A stretch of 64,000 bases of DNA from Panopea generosa (taxonomy: Eukaryota > Mollusca > Bivalvia > Adapedonta > Hiatellidae). Under the pieces are notes generated by a model. It saw only the letters and a list, made by a program, of their open reading frames with translations, was not told the DNA's origin and did not search any database. Shown here piece after piece: positions 39,641-51,004 of this stretch (position 1 is the first letter of the stretch; every line of letters begins with the position of its first letter). The stretch covers positions 36,641,455-36,705,454 of the forward strand of contig CM055898.1 of the NCBI GenBank assembly GCA_029582155.1. The letters are read 5' to 3'. The translations under genes were made by a program, and so were the position numbers.

Positions 39641-40097
39641 AAAGGGTAAGTGTGTGTTAGCACTGTCAGTTCCTCACTGAACTTACACAAAATCCTCACT
39701 GAACTTACACAATAGTAACAAGTCCTTGAACTGCAACACCGATTATAGGCAGTTATCATACCACAACAAATACAAAATATGAGCTGTCACAGCGGAAAGT
39801 GGATGTTGTTTAATGTTCTCTTTTACAAGTCCGTTCTTCTCAGTTTGTTTTTGTGTTCTCCGAATATATCTTCACCGATATCAAATTTTGATTTAGTTTG
39901 ATTAGTCTTTAACGAAACATTGTCGCCAAGTTTTGTTTTAATTAATGAAGAAACACTGGTGATTAGAAAACATATGAACAAAAATGCTGTACGGGTATTC
40001 GACAATAATGAAAAATATGTATACGTTAGATTTTCGAAGAAATCTTATCTACATGATGTTATATATTGCAGTTTTTATACCACATTACCTATTTTGC

Positions 40098-40129
40098 TTT
40101 TTGTCTCTCGTCCGTCTGGGAGACAAAAA
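40098..40129. other. Perfect 10-bp-stem hairpin
   Basis: TTTTTGTCTC and GAGACAAAAA are exact inverted partners separated by 12 bases. It lies in intronic DNA; role unknown. Confidence 0.6.
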
Positions 40130-40669
40130 ATTCGCCGCCAGTTAATCACTTGTTGATTTCCATTTTATTTCTGAAACCACTAACTTCGTTGGCGACAATA
40201 TACCTAGGGAGGTGTGCGCTTTGAGTATAGTTTTGTTTGCATCAGTCATCCACGATGGTCACCAGGGTTCATAGTCTGATCAGATAGTGAATACGCCGTC
40301 CCGATAATACTAGCGCACGTGTCATTTTATTACCTCCTTCGAATACAAATGGGAAAAAGCAAAATACATGTTACCATACTTCTGCTATAGAATGTTAAAT
40401 AAAAATATTGTAAACAATAAAGACATCAATCTCAATTATTTGTAATATGAAAAACTTTTAATCATATATTATTTTGGGGAAATTTCACAACATAATTCTA
40501 ATGACACATTGTTATTACCAAAAATATAACTCCAGCTTTACCTATTAATGTACGCCACCCGAGTCTCAATTCAACACACTCAAATTATGTATCCCGCTTT
40601 TGGTAGAGTAATAGATAATTGTTATTTGTCCTATCAGTCTGTGTATCTGTCAGTTAGACACTTTGTCAG

Positions 40670-40905
40670 CCCTTTATCTCCTTATTGAATTTTGATGAAT
40701 CTTTGTAGAAAGTATTATAACGAAGTCTAGTTATGCATGTCATTACATAGTTGCTGTTCGAAGAAATTGAAGAGAGTAATGCTAATTTCAATTTCTTAAA
40801 GTAGAAATCCTGTTGGTACTCCATCTTTTTAATCGCTCATTAAAATTTGATGGAACTTTGTAGGAAGTATTAATATGGCGTCTAGTTGTGCATATATCGT
40901 TTCGC
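40670..40905. repeat. Two copies of a dispersed ~150-bp repeat
   Basis: Blocks such as ATTTTGATG/ATTTGATGGAACTTTGTAG and AAGTATT..GTCTAGTTGTGCAT recur about 153 bp apart. Confidence 0.6.
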
Positions 40906-41064
40906 CCTTCTGGTCTAGTGTTTTTTACGACAGTTTCTTTGAAATAAAATAGTGGGAGATATATGTTTTCTTGAATAACAATTTCTAGTCTTAAATAAGT
41001 ATTTATGAAACACTGTGAATATGTGTCATCTCAATTTTCGGTATAATGTTCTTTTCTTTTAAAG

Positions 41065-41293
41065 GAACGACCAGAACATGATAAGGATGAGAAATGCATA
41101 CCAGTGCTTAGCGAACATTCTAGGTAATATTCGCAATCGTAACAGCATGTGGTGGTTTACTTTGCAATATCATGTACACGCATGCAGATTAGCTTTGGCG
41201 TTACGACTAACAAGCAATGCTGAAAAGGATGCGGATGAATTATTTGACTTCCTTACAACGGAATCAAAGAAAAATACACATGAAAGCATTAAG
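41065..41293 (+). CDS. RNF213-like gene, helical stalk exon 5
   Basis: CTTTTCTTTTAAAG acceptor, GTAAGT donor at 41294, entry with one base, exit in phase 0. It encodes NDQNMIRMRNAYQCLANILG, then NSMWWFTLQYHVHACRLALA and a charged C-terminal part ending HESIK. It is a helical arm segment. Confidence 0.75.
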
Positions 41294-41999
41294 GTAAGTT
41301 TATCTCGCTTGAGAAATACAATGCAAGACTTTACAGATTATGGCCGACATTAAAAAAAATCAAATTGAATGTAACAGCACGCGCTAAGTCATTACTGTAT
41401 AAAAAGATGCATCACCTATAACTTTCTGTTCAGTAAATGATGGAAAATGTATTGAATCACAAAGAAGAAGGTCCCATTCGAAGATAATGGTTGATTCCGT
41501 CCTTGTAGTTTAATATTTTATTCATGAGAAATTTGTTAATACTCTGGTCGGCATTTTCCGTTTTATTTGTTTATGATTTAACCTGATACTTGCCAAAGTG
41601 TGACTATCGCGGGCCGCAGTTTAGTATTTGCACAACAAAATTAAAAGAAGTTTACACGACAGGGACAAAATACAATATAGGTTATTGAATAGAATATCCA
41701 TAACATCTAATGTTTAATATTAATGTGCAGTTTTAATGATACTATTGAAAAGGAATCAGTGATATAGTTGAGGTCTCTATAATAAAGTGGCCACATAATA
41801 TTTTATTCTATTTCTACTAAAATGTTAAAGTAAAGTAGTACTGTATTATAATTAAATGACATGGCTAATTGCTACGAATAATGTATATCTAAGAAAAAAC
41901 GTTCTTCCAATTCTTCCAGTCAAACGTGCTTAATCCTACAAAAATGCACATTTTACACTCTTTCCTACACGTACTGGTAATCAGCACGTCGTTCATTTT

Positions 42000-42365
42000 T
42001 AATATGCATACCCGCTATCTTACAAAATACGCAGTAATGTCTTCCACATTTTGATTATTCGTAGCCAACATAACACGCAGTTATATATTACTCATTTAGA
42101 CTATGCATACCCGCTATATCCAACATAACAAACGGTAATGCATTACTCAGTTTGACTATGCACATCCTCTATATCCAACATAACAGACAGTCATGTATAA
42201 CTCATTTTGACTATGCAAATCCGCTATATGGAACACAACACAGTTATGTTTTCCGCATTTTGTTCATTCGTACCCGCTGTAGCAAACGTAACAAATATTT
42301 ATGTATTACTCATTTTGACTATGTATACCCGCTCTATCTAACATAACAAACAGGTATGTATGACT
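42000..42365. repeat. ~60-bp degenerate tandem repeat
   Basis: About six units carry 'ATTACTCATTTTGACTATGC', 'ATACCCGCTATATCCAACAT' and 'AACAAACAGTTATG'. The units are uneven in length. Confidence 0.8.
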
Positions 42366-43198
42366 ATTCACAAATGTACTTAAAAATGCTGGTAGTTTTA
42401 AAGATAGTGTGTTCAAAGTGATGAATGGGATTGATCGTCCACACAAAACATTATATAAAACATCCCACATCATAGATAAATGTCATTTCAAAATGGCTCC
42501 ATCCCGTCAAAGGTTTCAACGAGCAAGCACCGAATGTTTTTATCTAACTATATTTGGTACTAAGGTGAATACTAGTATAATGCGTAATTCAATACCGTCC
42601 TGAATAAGATGTCTAGTGATGAATGATATCTGTAAATAAATAATTGGCATTTTGGACGTTAGCGTCTCACACACCAATTAATTGTTGTACTTTTTTTACA
42701 TATAGAGATATGCAATTCTGGAACACTGAACACATTTCCAATGGTTCTAAAACTATATTGTTTCCATAGAGTATCTTTTGTTAGTCTAAATATGCAGGAA
42801 AACATGGGGTTGACCAGATAGCTTTTTTTTCTCAATTTTGATGGTTTATTGACACCCCTTAATTTTTGGCAATTCTGCCCATTTGTTGCATTGTATCACT
42901 ACGCATCTTTAAACTTTTATATCACCATCCAACAGTCCGCAATGTCATCCAAAGTTAGCAGAACTCATGAAAATGTTACAAAACATCACCATTTTAAGCA
43001 TTTTCAACAAATATAATGCCCAACAGATTTACACAGCTGTTTTTTTTGACAATACTTTTGCTACCGTCACTAAGAGGAGGTTATTGATAGGTGATGCCTA
43101 AGCTACCTCTATATTTCAGTATATTAATATTTGTTAAAATAATAAATAACGAAATGAAAGGGAATTTTATTGACAAAAAAGAATATTGGGAAACATTA

Positions 43199-44070
43199 CA
43201 GAGATGCCAACTCCTCCGATTTTGGCGGAGTGAATCCGATTTTTGTACGAAAAATCCGCTCTCCGATTTTCAATGAATTGCCTCCGATTTTTAAAAGAAA
43301 ATGGTCCGGGATAAATTTCACGGGTAAAACAAATAATCAGCACCGTTTACACTGACACCGGTTTTGATGTTCGGACATTTCCGTACGCGCTACGCCACTT
43401 CTAGAAGCGCTATTAATTAGGTTATCCGGAAAAAAACGAGTATTTACGAAAACAATATCAGATGATCCGGAAAGGCCGATCAGCAACCTGCAAAATCCAA
43501 TATGGCAGATGCAACACTGCCAAAGAAAAAAAGTACGAACATAAACAAACATTTATTAAAAGTTACACCGATGCATATCCTTGCTTTTCGACATCAGAGA
43601 TAGGGGTGCATTATTGCATTCTGCAAGGTCTGCAATGCAGAAATTATGTTATCTCACGGTGGGATGGGTGATTTGAAAAAAACATTGCTACAAAACAGCA
43701 CATCACCCGCTCAACTTGTCAGTCGTCGTCAAGGAAAATATCGACAATGGTTGCGACAACTCAACCAATGGATAAGTCGGTAATTAAATCCCAATAAAGC
43801 TTAATTTGAATGTTCAATAAAGCCTCGCTTGTCATCAGTTTGTCAGCTTTTTTAATTTATTCTATAAAACTCGATCACTCAATTCTCTTTTTCATCAGGT
43901 ATTATGAAATATTTATTAATAAATACATGACTTTTTATCACTGAAAAGTGCTGAAATGCCATCTCCGAGCATTTTTAAAAAAAATCGGGGGGGAGGACCC
44001 CCAGACCCCCCACAAAACCATCGCTTTCGACCACACTCCTATTTTCAGTAATTAAGGGTTGGCATCTCTG
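43199..44070. mobile_element. hAT-like non-autonomous DNA transposon, 872 bp
   Basis: Perfect 13-bp terminal inverted repeats, CAGAGATGCCAAC at 43199-43211 and GTTGGCATCTCTG at 44058-44070, are flanked on both sides by an identical 6-bp ACATTA (43193-43198 and 44071-44076), a target-site duplication. CAG-starting termini are typical of hAT elements. The + strand keeps a broken BED-zinc-finger-like piece (43607-43720): FCKVCNAEIMLSHGGMGDLKK, with Cys-x2-Cys and, after a frameshift in an A-run, a His-rich end. No DDE domain remains, so it is a deletion derivative. hAT duplications are usually 8 bp; a 6-bp one is unusual. Confidence 0.85.
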
Positions 44071-44076
44071 ACATTA

Positions 44077-45060
44077 GACTGAAGATGTAAAATGCTATTG
44101 CTTTATTAAGTAATGTAAAAATAAGACGACAATGTTTTTTTTTATTCTGGGTAACCGATAATATGATTCGTGTATACGTTTATGAAAATAATTTTTATTT
44201 TTAAAAATATCTTAATAAGAAATACAACTTTAATACATCTCACAACTGCTTTGAGCAAATTTTGAATGTTAATACATTTGTAATTTCACTTTTTTTTGTA
44301 TAGTGTTAAAGTATGATACATTTATATACTGACAATACTGAAATAAATTTGTCTCCGAAGAAGAAATGAGTTCGATACCTCTCAAGTTTATAATTTAACT
44401 AAATGTTTGATTTATTATAACTATTTGTTATGTTGGATATAACGGGTACTAATATATTTAGTATAATTTTATGTTTTATTTATTTCTTATTTCATTTTTA
44501 TGTTTATTAATAAACACATATTACTTCATGAATCAAAACTGTTTTATTTCATACTGCTACTTAAAATTATTGAATATTATAAAATGAAAATAAGATTTAA
44601 AAAAAAATGTATCAGAAATATATACCGAGATATGTAACTGTGTAGGTTATACTTGGCATTTGAGTTGTTTTAATGTACACTGAACTAGTGTAAACACAGT
44701 CATATCAGTGGTTGACTTTTGTTATTACAACGTATTTTGCAAATTATTTTTCTATTAAACTCGAAGATGAGTGTCATGTTTTCAAATAGATTTAATCATT
44801 TAAGAATTATATTCAGCCAATATGTTTTCTCTGGGACAAGCACAATCTGTTCGAGAAATTTGTGAATAATATCTTGTTGATCCTTTCCAAACTCCAATAA
44901 ATTTTATCCCTACCAAAAGCACTGCAAGGTTTCGAGAGAATTTCGCATTTGACATGTATTCGAAGTGCAAAATGAATTGACCACATCGTGCCAAAGTATG
45001 AAAGCTATAGTATTCAAAAAAGTAATGCTTTTCTGGAATTTCCGTTACGTATTGTAAACA
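44077..45060. other. Intron without recognised features
   Basis: AT-rich sequence; an open minus-strand frame at 44800-44994 has no recognisable domain. Confidence 0.45.
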
Positions 45061-45069
45061 TTAATGACA

Positions 45070-45380
45070 ACAATTATTATCTCAGACCTTTAGTTTAAGA
45101 AAGACAAATCACAGGCTATAGGATGACAACTGATTAAATATTCCCAAGGTTTTTGTGTACTCGTAATTTGACTATTGACCAAGTGATCCCATTTGATATT
45201 AATTAAACATATACATAAAGGCAGTAACAGCTTTGTAAAAATGATTTATTTTTTTATTGTTGGTGAAAACTTGTCCACGGCTATGATTAATGCTCAATCA
45301 GACATACAACAATAATTCAGTTGCCCCAACAAGAATACAACAAATATTCAATTGCCCTAACAGGCATTCAATTATTATTC
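45070..45380. repeat. Diverged duplicate of the 45715-46060 segment
   Basis: AGACCTTTAGTTTAAGAAAG, ACAGGCTATAG, GAAAACTTGTCCACGGCTA and the first few TTGCCCCAACA units recur from 45717 onward. The second copy lacks roughly 90 bp present here. Confidence 0.75.
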
Positions 45381-45490
45381 AGTTTTCCATCATCTGTATG
45401 TCGAATACATACGAAATATAAACTAGCGGCATAATGTGTTTCATACATTTTAGGCTGGGATGGTGGGTTTTATATGTATAGCAATTAAAC

Positions 45491-45715
45491 AAATTGTTTA
45501 AATTGAACTTTTAAGTTACTCAATCTTTTTCCACTGTCGTCCGATTTGGACCTGGTGGCAAGAAAAAAGGAAACTGCTGTGCCATCTTTTAACAAGGGAC
45601 ACTACTCTACATTGTTCTACTGATTGAGGTGCGACTAAGGGTATTCAATTACACTCAAGTACTTTAAACGCTGAGATGAATTGATAAATTACTTTAATTT
45701 ATCATAAATCATATT
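45491..45715. repeat. ~225-bp direct repeat, left copy
   Basis: The segment from TTTAAATTGAACTTTTAAG through GGGACACTACTCTACATTG to TTAATTTATCATAAATCA matches 49918-50138 in the same orientation, 4.4 kb away. The pair brackets the minus-strand tyrosine-recombinase retroelement remains and the SINE at 49447. Confidence 0.85.
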
Positions 45716-45843
45716 ATCTTAGACCTTTAGCTTAAGAAAGACAAATGACAGGCTATAGAAAGACAACTGATTAAATGAGGTTTTGTGTACTCTTACTTTC
45801 ATTCCCTTATTGTTGGCGAAAACTTGTCCACGGCTACGATTAA

Positions 45844-46060
45844 TATTCAATTGCCCCAACAGGCATATAACAAATATTCATTTGCCCCAACAGGCATACA
45901 ATCATTATACAGTTGCCCTAACAGGCATACAATCATTATTCAGTTGCCCCAACAGGCATAAAGTTATTATTCAGCTCCCCAAACAGGCATACAATTATTA
46001 TTCAGTTGCCCCAACAGGCATACAATCATTATTCACATGCCCCAACAGGCATACATTATT
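45844..46060. repeat. 31-bp tandem repeat, 7 copies
   Basis: The unit approximates ATTCAGTTGCCCCAACAGGC followed by ATACAATCATT, regular at 31 bp. There are no unique spacers, so it is not CRISPR-like. Confidence 0.9.
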
Positions 46061-46935
46061 ATTCAATGTGCAATTCAACTCTTAACGATTACCACGCCCT
46101 ATGTCGATCAAAGGAACAGTAACGGTCAAAGTAAATTCCCCAGTCCTGTGCTTATTATCAGTGGCTAGGCATTGGTGACTTTCATATTTAATTGTATATT
46201 GTTGAGTTCGCAATTAACACCAAATGAAAGGACATGAGGAGTCTTGATCAACATGGCCCTTCACCGCCACCAAAGTGGGGGAAGCGAACGAATAAACGGT
46301 TATCAAACGCTATATATTCTATATATTTATAGGTTTTGCCGTTGACCAAGTTTGTCTCGCATCAATCAATAAAAACATCAAAGCACGTATTTTATTCTGA
46401 AGAATAGACCGATACATTCTCAGAAACTATCTTTTCGATTGAAGCTTGAATAGCATTTATAAATATGCTTGTTCCCCACTCGGTCAAATACAAACCGTCA
46501 GACTCGATGTGTTCTAGTATTGGTCTTATATATGTGTAACGAACGTAATTTCCCCACATTGAAAGCAGGTGTTTTGTTATATACGACTTATTTCGTGCTC
46601 TGGCCTGATTTAAGGATATAATACATTGTCCTAATAGGTCATGCCTATTCCCCTAACTCTCCCAAATTTCAAGTTATATCAAAACAAATATAAATTCATT
46701 CAATTTATTATCATTGCAATATCGCGATTGGATTTAGCTGACTACCCATGTTTTCTTATATTAAATATCATACCAACAAAAACATATATTTTTACAAAAT
46801 ACAATTGACTTAAGAATATGAACAACGGAATTCTGGGTTTATCTGAAAAGACAAGAATTAGGTACGTAGTCGTCTACTGTCATTCGACCATAAAAACAAA
46901 TGAGAATTAACTAATCAGGGGAAATTATTCCACGT

Positions 46936-47202
46936 CTAATTCACTTCGTTCAAACGACATGAAATACAGTACTTAAGTCTCGGTGATATTTGAGAAAACA
47001 CAATTTTCATTTTAGAAAGAACTTCCATAATTTCACCAATGCATTTCCTAATGTTTGTTCTTAGTACTTTTAGATGGATAGCACCAATACCATTTCCACC
47101 ACAATGAATGTATACTATATCGGGCGATTCATTGAAATTCAACAGATATTTCACTGTTCTAACAAGTTCATCGATCTTAAACCACCTTTTGTTTGCCACC
47201 AT
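46936..47202 (-). pseudogene. SGNH-hydrolase-like domain of a DIRS/Ngaro-type retroelement (decayed)
   Basis: The minus-strand frame contains SPDIVYIHCGGNGIGAIHLK and, downstream, KMKIVFSQISPRLKY. A 'P-D-hydrophobic-hydrophobic-x-I-H-x-G-G-N' motif followed by 'I-V-F-S-Q-I-x-P-R' is typical of the SGNH-like esterase/lipase domains carried by some tyrosine-recombinase retroelements and by related recombinase-like genes in molluscs and cnidarians. It is short and lies next to the recombinase fragment on the same strand. Confidence 0.6.
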
Positions 47203-47489
47203 ACAGCTAGTCTTATTCTTTCTAAACCAAGATTACTCCTCCACCGATCTACCTCTAGCAGTGATGAAAACCCTTTTTGATAAATGATGTTCCAACAATC
47301 CACCCAGACATTGGACTCTCTGAACAACTTATAAACGCCAATAAGTTTGATGTTAATTATAATCGAGTCTCCTTTCCAGTCTGATAATTAAGTTGCATGC
47401 ATTTCTTCCCGTGGACCAACTCGAACCTCACCTAACATTCCACTTATTATGCTAGGTTTGTTTTGATTTTATGATGCTCCTAATTTACT

Positions 47490-47700
47490 AGAACATGACA
47501 AGTTTATGGGATGGTATTCTGGTGTGTCTATCCAATGCATTTGATTTCCAACGATCAACTATCTTAACATCTTCGTCAGACATGCCAGGCATAAACGCAG
47601 TTGTGGTAGCACCAATTTTAGATGAATATAATTTAAAACGATCATTGTCTAATTTTAGGGCTCTAATGGATTTATTTAGAATAACAGAAAACTGATACTG
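47490..47700 (-). pseudogene. Tyrosine recombinase C-terminal fragment, catalytically dead
   Basis: Translating the minus strand gives QFSVILNKSIRALKLDNDRF, then KIGATTTAFMPGMSDEDVKI and VDRWKSNALDRHTRIP. This follows the conserved end of DIRS/Ngaro recombinases, H-x-F-R-I-G-A-A-T-x-A...G-x-x-x-x-x-I-x-x-x-G-R-W-x-S-x-A-x-x-x-Y-I-R. Here the conserved Arg of the R-I-G box reads Lys, the His position reads Tyr/Ser, and the nucleophilic Tyr reads His, so it cannot be active as read. Confidence 0.75.
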
Positions 47701-48349
47701 TAATACTTAGTCAATGGTGTACCTCCGAAATGGCAGAACAGACGACATTCTATTGTATGGATGCTTTTCATGTACTTGTTTAACACCATAAATGGGCATA
47801 TTTGAGCATTTCTGTTAGAGTGTACTATCATTCGAAGAAGCTTTTTTTATAGACACTGTCTGCTGCTGTGAATTTATATGCACCTCGTTTACATGTTACG
47901 TTTCCCATGCATTTTCAGTATTAATTGATGTTATTTCACCCACTCTGCGAAATCCAAAAATGTTATTATGTATATTGCCTTTAAAAAGGTAACTTCGAAT
48001 TCAGAGTGACATATAGTTGAACGATCTTTTTAAGAATGTCACTCGTTTTGGGTATCTTGTATCAGTAAAAGAAAGTATCTTTTAAATTCCTTCCAAAATT
48101 TTGCGCATATGTTTGATTAAAACCAATTAGAACCAAATAATATGCAGTAATATCCAATTCATGCCAAGTGTAAACGAACAATGGAGCCAGCCAAAACATG
48201 TAGGGAAAGATATGCTTCAAATTGTGTCACATGCTGAATTTGTGGTTGCCAATTTTCCTTTAATTTGTGTGTTTAATCTATAAATCCGCTAAAAATTGTA
48301 AGCCTCATTTATAAGCTATACGTGTATTTTCAGATTAATCTCTTCTATC

Positions 48350-48795
48350 AACGCATTTATTTCACCTATAAGAGCAGCGTTTGGAAATATTTCGGAATGG
48401 GCACTGGTTCTTGGTTTGCTTTTGCGCTAATGGTCGGAATCTGTCACACTGTTTACGATAAAATGTAGTCACAAATTGAATTGTGTTTACCAGCACATGC
48501 ATTGCTCTGAATGTTATATCGTTTTTCATCGCAAAAAAAACACCAATTATCTTCACTGGTTGTGATATGGGCGACTGCTTATTTATTTAAGTTCTTAATG
48601 CCATGTTATCAGTGCAGAAGTCAAAACAATCAGCGACAATTCTAAGAATCCTTGAGAATTGGCCTTCTTTTCAGGAAGATGGCGAACCAAGAAACAAAAC
48701 CCATTCCCTTTTAAAATGTTCCAAAACCCAGCGGATCTGGCACGATTGGCATATAATTCGAGTTCCGTATTATCTGTCAATTGCGAGTCTAGGAT
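48350..48795 (-). pseudogene. RNase H-like end of a DIRS/Ngaro-type reverse transcriptase (decayed)
   Basis: Minus-strand frames read NTELELYANRARSAGFWNIL...LELSLIVLTSALITW, and then NDITFRAMHVLVNTIQFVTT followed by FYRKQCDRFRPLAQ. These follow the family pattern 'L-Y-T-D-A-S-x-x-x-G-F-G', 'E-L-x-P-I-V-L' and 'F-R-A-x-H-V-P-G-x-x-N-x-I-A-D-x-L-S-R-x-Q...F-R-x-L-A-P'. Key acidic residues are lost and the frame is broken. The order RT/RNase H, recombinase, SGNH-like on one strand supports a single ancient element covering roughly 46.2-49.3 kb. Confidence 0.65.
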
Positions 48796-48989
48796 GAAGA
48801 TTTGACCATTGAAATTACTTTTATTAAAAAAGGATAGTCATATCAAAAAATCAGTTTTCATTCCGGTATTCACTCGAATGAAATGATAGCGCCTTTTTAT
48901 CCCAGACGTTGCATCATAAAACTGAATGTTGAATGACAGGCCTGTTGGACTCTTGTACAAAAATTCAAGTTCTTTCAAAGAAACATATT

Positions 48990-49280
48990 TTTAGAAATTT
49001 GAATCCTGAAATGACTCTCTTTCAATGTACTCAAAGAGATCAATACAATCTTTTCGCACAACGAAGGCGAGAATATGATCACTGTGGTTTATGTTGTAAG
49101 AAGCGACACTTTGAGTAATACAACAGAATTTGCTGAAACTCTGCAGATATGCAGGTAACTCGGTTCTAGGCCTTTTCTGCATATTGATTTGTTGATGTGA
49201 TCCTTTAAATCTGTATGTTAATTTGCGTTTTTTGTACAAGTGGAATGAACCTTCCTTCCGATGTTGGTACGCCGTCAAAC
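48990..49280 (-). pseudogene. Possible upstream part of the same retroelement
   Basis: A 95-codon minus-strand frame sits directly 5' of the RNase H-like piece and on the same strand. I do not recognise conserved reverse-transcriptase motifs in it, so its membership is by position only. Confidence 0.3.
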
Positions 49281-49446
49281 CCTATTCATTCAGTCAATCA
49301 TTCTCACGCAACGACATCAACAATTCAATTTTATTTTAAATCAACAATTTGATATTTGTTTCAAGAATCGTATCAATTACAACGTATGTATTGTTTATGT
49401 ACAAATATATTCAGTGTGAATTTCGAGAAGTCGACTTCTCACAGAC

Positions 49447-49775
49447 CGCGGCGTGGTCTAGTTGTAGAGCGTCCGCCTCGCATGCGGAAGGTCGTGGGTT
49501 CAATCCCCGGCCGGGATATACCAAAGACTTTAAAAATGGTACCAGAAGCTTCCTCGCTTGACGCTCAGCATTTAGAGGAGAGTTCTAGGTCTGGTCGGCC
49601 CGGTGTCTGTATAATGTGACTGGGTGGGGTATCATACCATGTGTCTGCGGCATGATACTCGAGTGTGACAGCGCTTAGAATACTGTCTCAAGTAGACACC
49701 GTCGCGATATGACTGAAAAATTGTTGAAAGCGACGCAATACACCATATAACAACAACAATCACGCACCAATGTGT
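49447..49775 (+). mobile_element. tRNA-derived SINE, near full length (copy A)
   Basis: The head has an A-box-like TGGTCTAGTTGTAGAGCG and a B-box GGTTCAATCCC, and is followed by a conserved body (GCGGCATGATACTC, CAGCGCTTA, CTCAAGTAGACACCGTCGCG) and a CATATAACAACAACAATCAC tail. The head cannot form a proper tRNA acceptor stem, so it is not a tRNA gene. Confidence 0.9.
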
Positions 49776-49917
49776 GTAAATGTGACCTCGTGGTATTCAG
49801 AACACGCCCTTGCGCGAAACAAATAAATCAATATTTCATCATTTATATCAAACTAAATACAATGCTTATCGCATATACACTGTAACAATACAGTATTGTA
49901 TGTATATAAATTGAACA

Positions 49918-50138
49918 AATTCTTTAAATTGAGCTTTTAAGTTACTCAATCTTTTTCCACCGTCTTCCGATTTGGACCTGGCAAGATAAAGGAAACTGCA
50001 GTGCTCTCTGTTAACAAGGGACACTACTCTACATTGTTCTACTGATTTGGGCGCGAATAGGGGTATTCAATTACACTCAAGTAGTTTAAACGCTGAGATA
50101 AATTGATTTATTTATTTAATTTATTATAAATCACATTA
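49918..50138. repeat. ~225-bp direct repeat, right copy
   Basis: Partner of 45491-45715. It starts just beyond the decayed retroelement and SINE. Confidence 0.85.
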
Positions 50139-50664
50139 CATATTTTTTTACTAAATTTGTTTTTAACAAACTATCGTTGCTTGTGTGTTCAATGGTTTTA
50201 CACTACAATGACTATTAGTATTTTTTCTTTTGGTAAAATTTAAAAAGAAATAAATACGATAATTGATATCATCGTAAATAGGAACGGTAAGAAGAGTCAA
50301 CGACTTTCTGCTTGTAGATTTCATTTCCTTAAGAATCAGATATAAGCAGTGTTGTTGTTACAAATACTGGTGATAATAGTTTAAATTTAATTTAATTTGG
50401 AATGGCGAAATAAATGCATATCAGTTATTAAGTTAAATTCAGCACCTAGCACTCTATTACAGCAAGTGTTATATTTTTAGTATGGGCTCTCAGGATATCC
50501 TTTAACACCAGCAATGCATTGATACTGGCCTTTGTATATAATTTTGTCGAAAAAAAACCGCCACTAACAAATTGATAAGGGCATTGTATGCATTACGAGC
50601 GTGCATAGAAGGATGGAAAACTTGATTTTATTTTCTTTCTATTTCTTTATATAGAAAATATAAA

Positions 50665-50880
50665 AACCGCAGCGGTGGTCAAGGGCTAATGCGTCCACCT
50701 CGCACGTATAAGGTTAGATTCCCAGCCGGGTTATACTAAAGATTTGAAAAAATGGTCTGCGGCATGATACTCCAGTGTAACAGCGCTTAAAATACTGTCT
50801 CAAGTAGACACCGTCGCGATATAACTGAACAATTGCTGAAAGCAACACTGAACACTATACAACAATACAAAAATAACAGA
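50665..50880 (+). mobile_element. tRNA-derived SINE with internal deletion (copy B)
   Basis: Same family as 49447: GCGGTGGTCAAGGGCTAATGC head, decayed B-box GGTTAGATTCCC, then a direct jump from the AAAAATGGT junction to TCTGCGGCATGATACTC, omitting about 110 bp of body, and then the shared CTCAAGTAGACACCGTCGCG and tail. Confidence 0.88.
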
Positions 50881-51004
50881 TATTGTTATTAAACTATGAC
50901 AAAGACCCACCTTATTTTGATCCGTTTTGCTTCCTCTTCTGCAGCACCAAAATACACACTCAAGTTGCTGTTTAGTAGGCGTGATTATGATTTCGACCAG
51001 ACAT

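Noticed and set aside
42362..42603. Frame ending in FGTKVNTSIMRNSIPS, resembling the tail of a retroelement protein
   Set aside because: The similarity to LINE tails ('FG.R.WNSLPS') is too short and weak to call.
45844..46060. Regular 31-bp repeats suggestive of a CRISPR array
   Set aside because: Units are contiguous with no unique spacers, in a eukaryotic intron.
49451..49525. tRNA gene
   Set aside because: It has A and B boxes, but the acceptor arm does not pair and a SINE body with a second copy follows.
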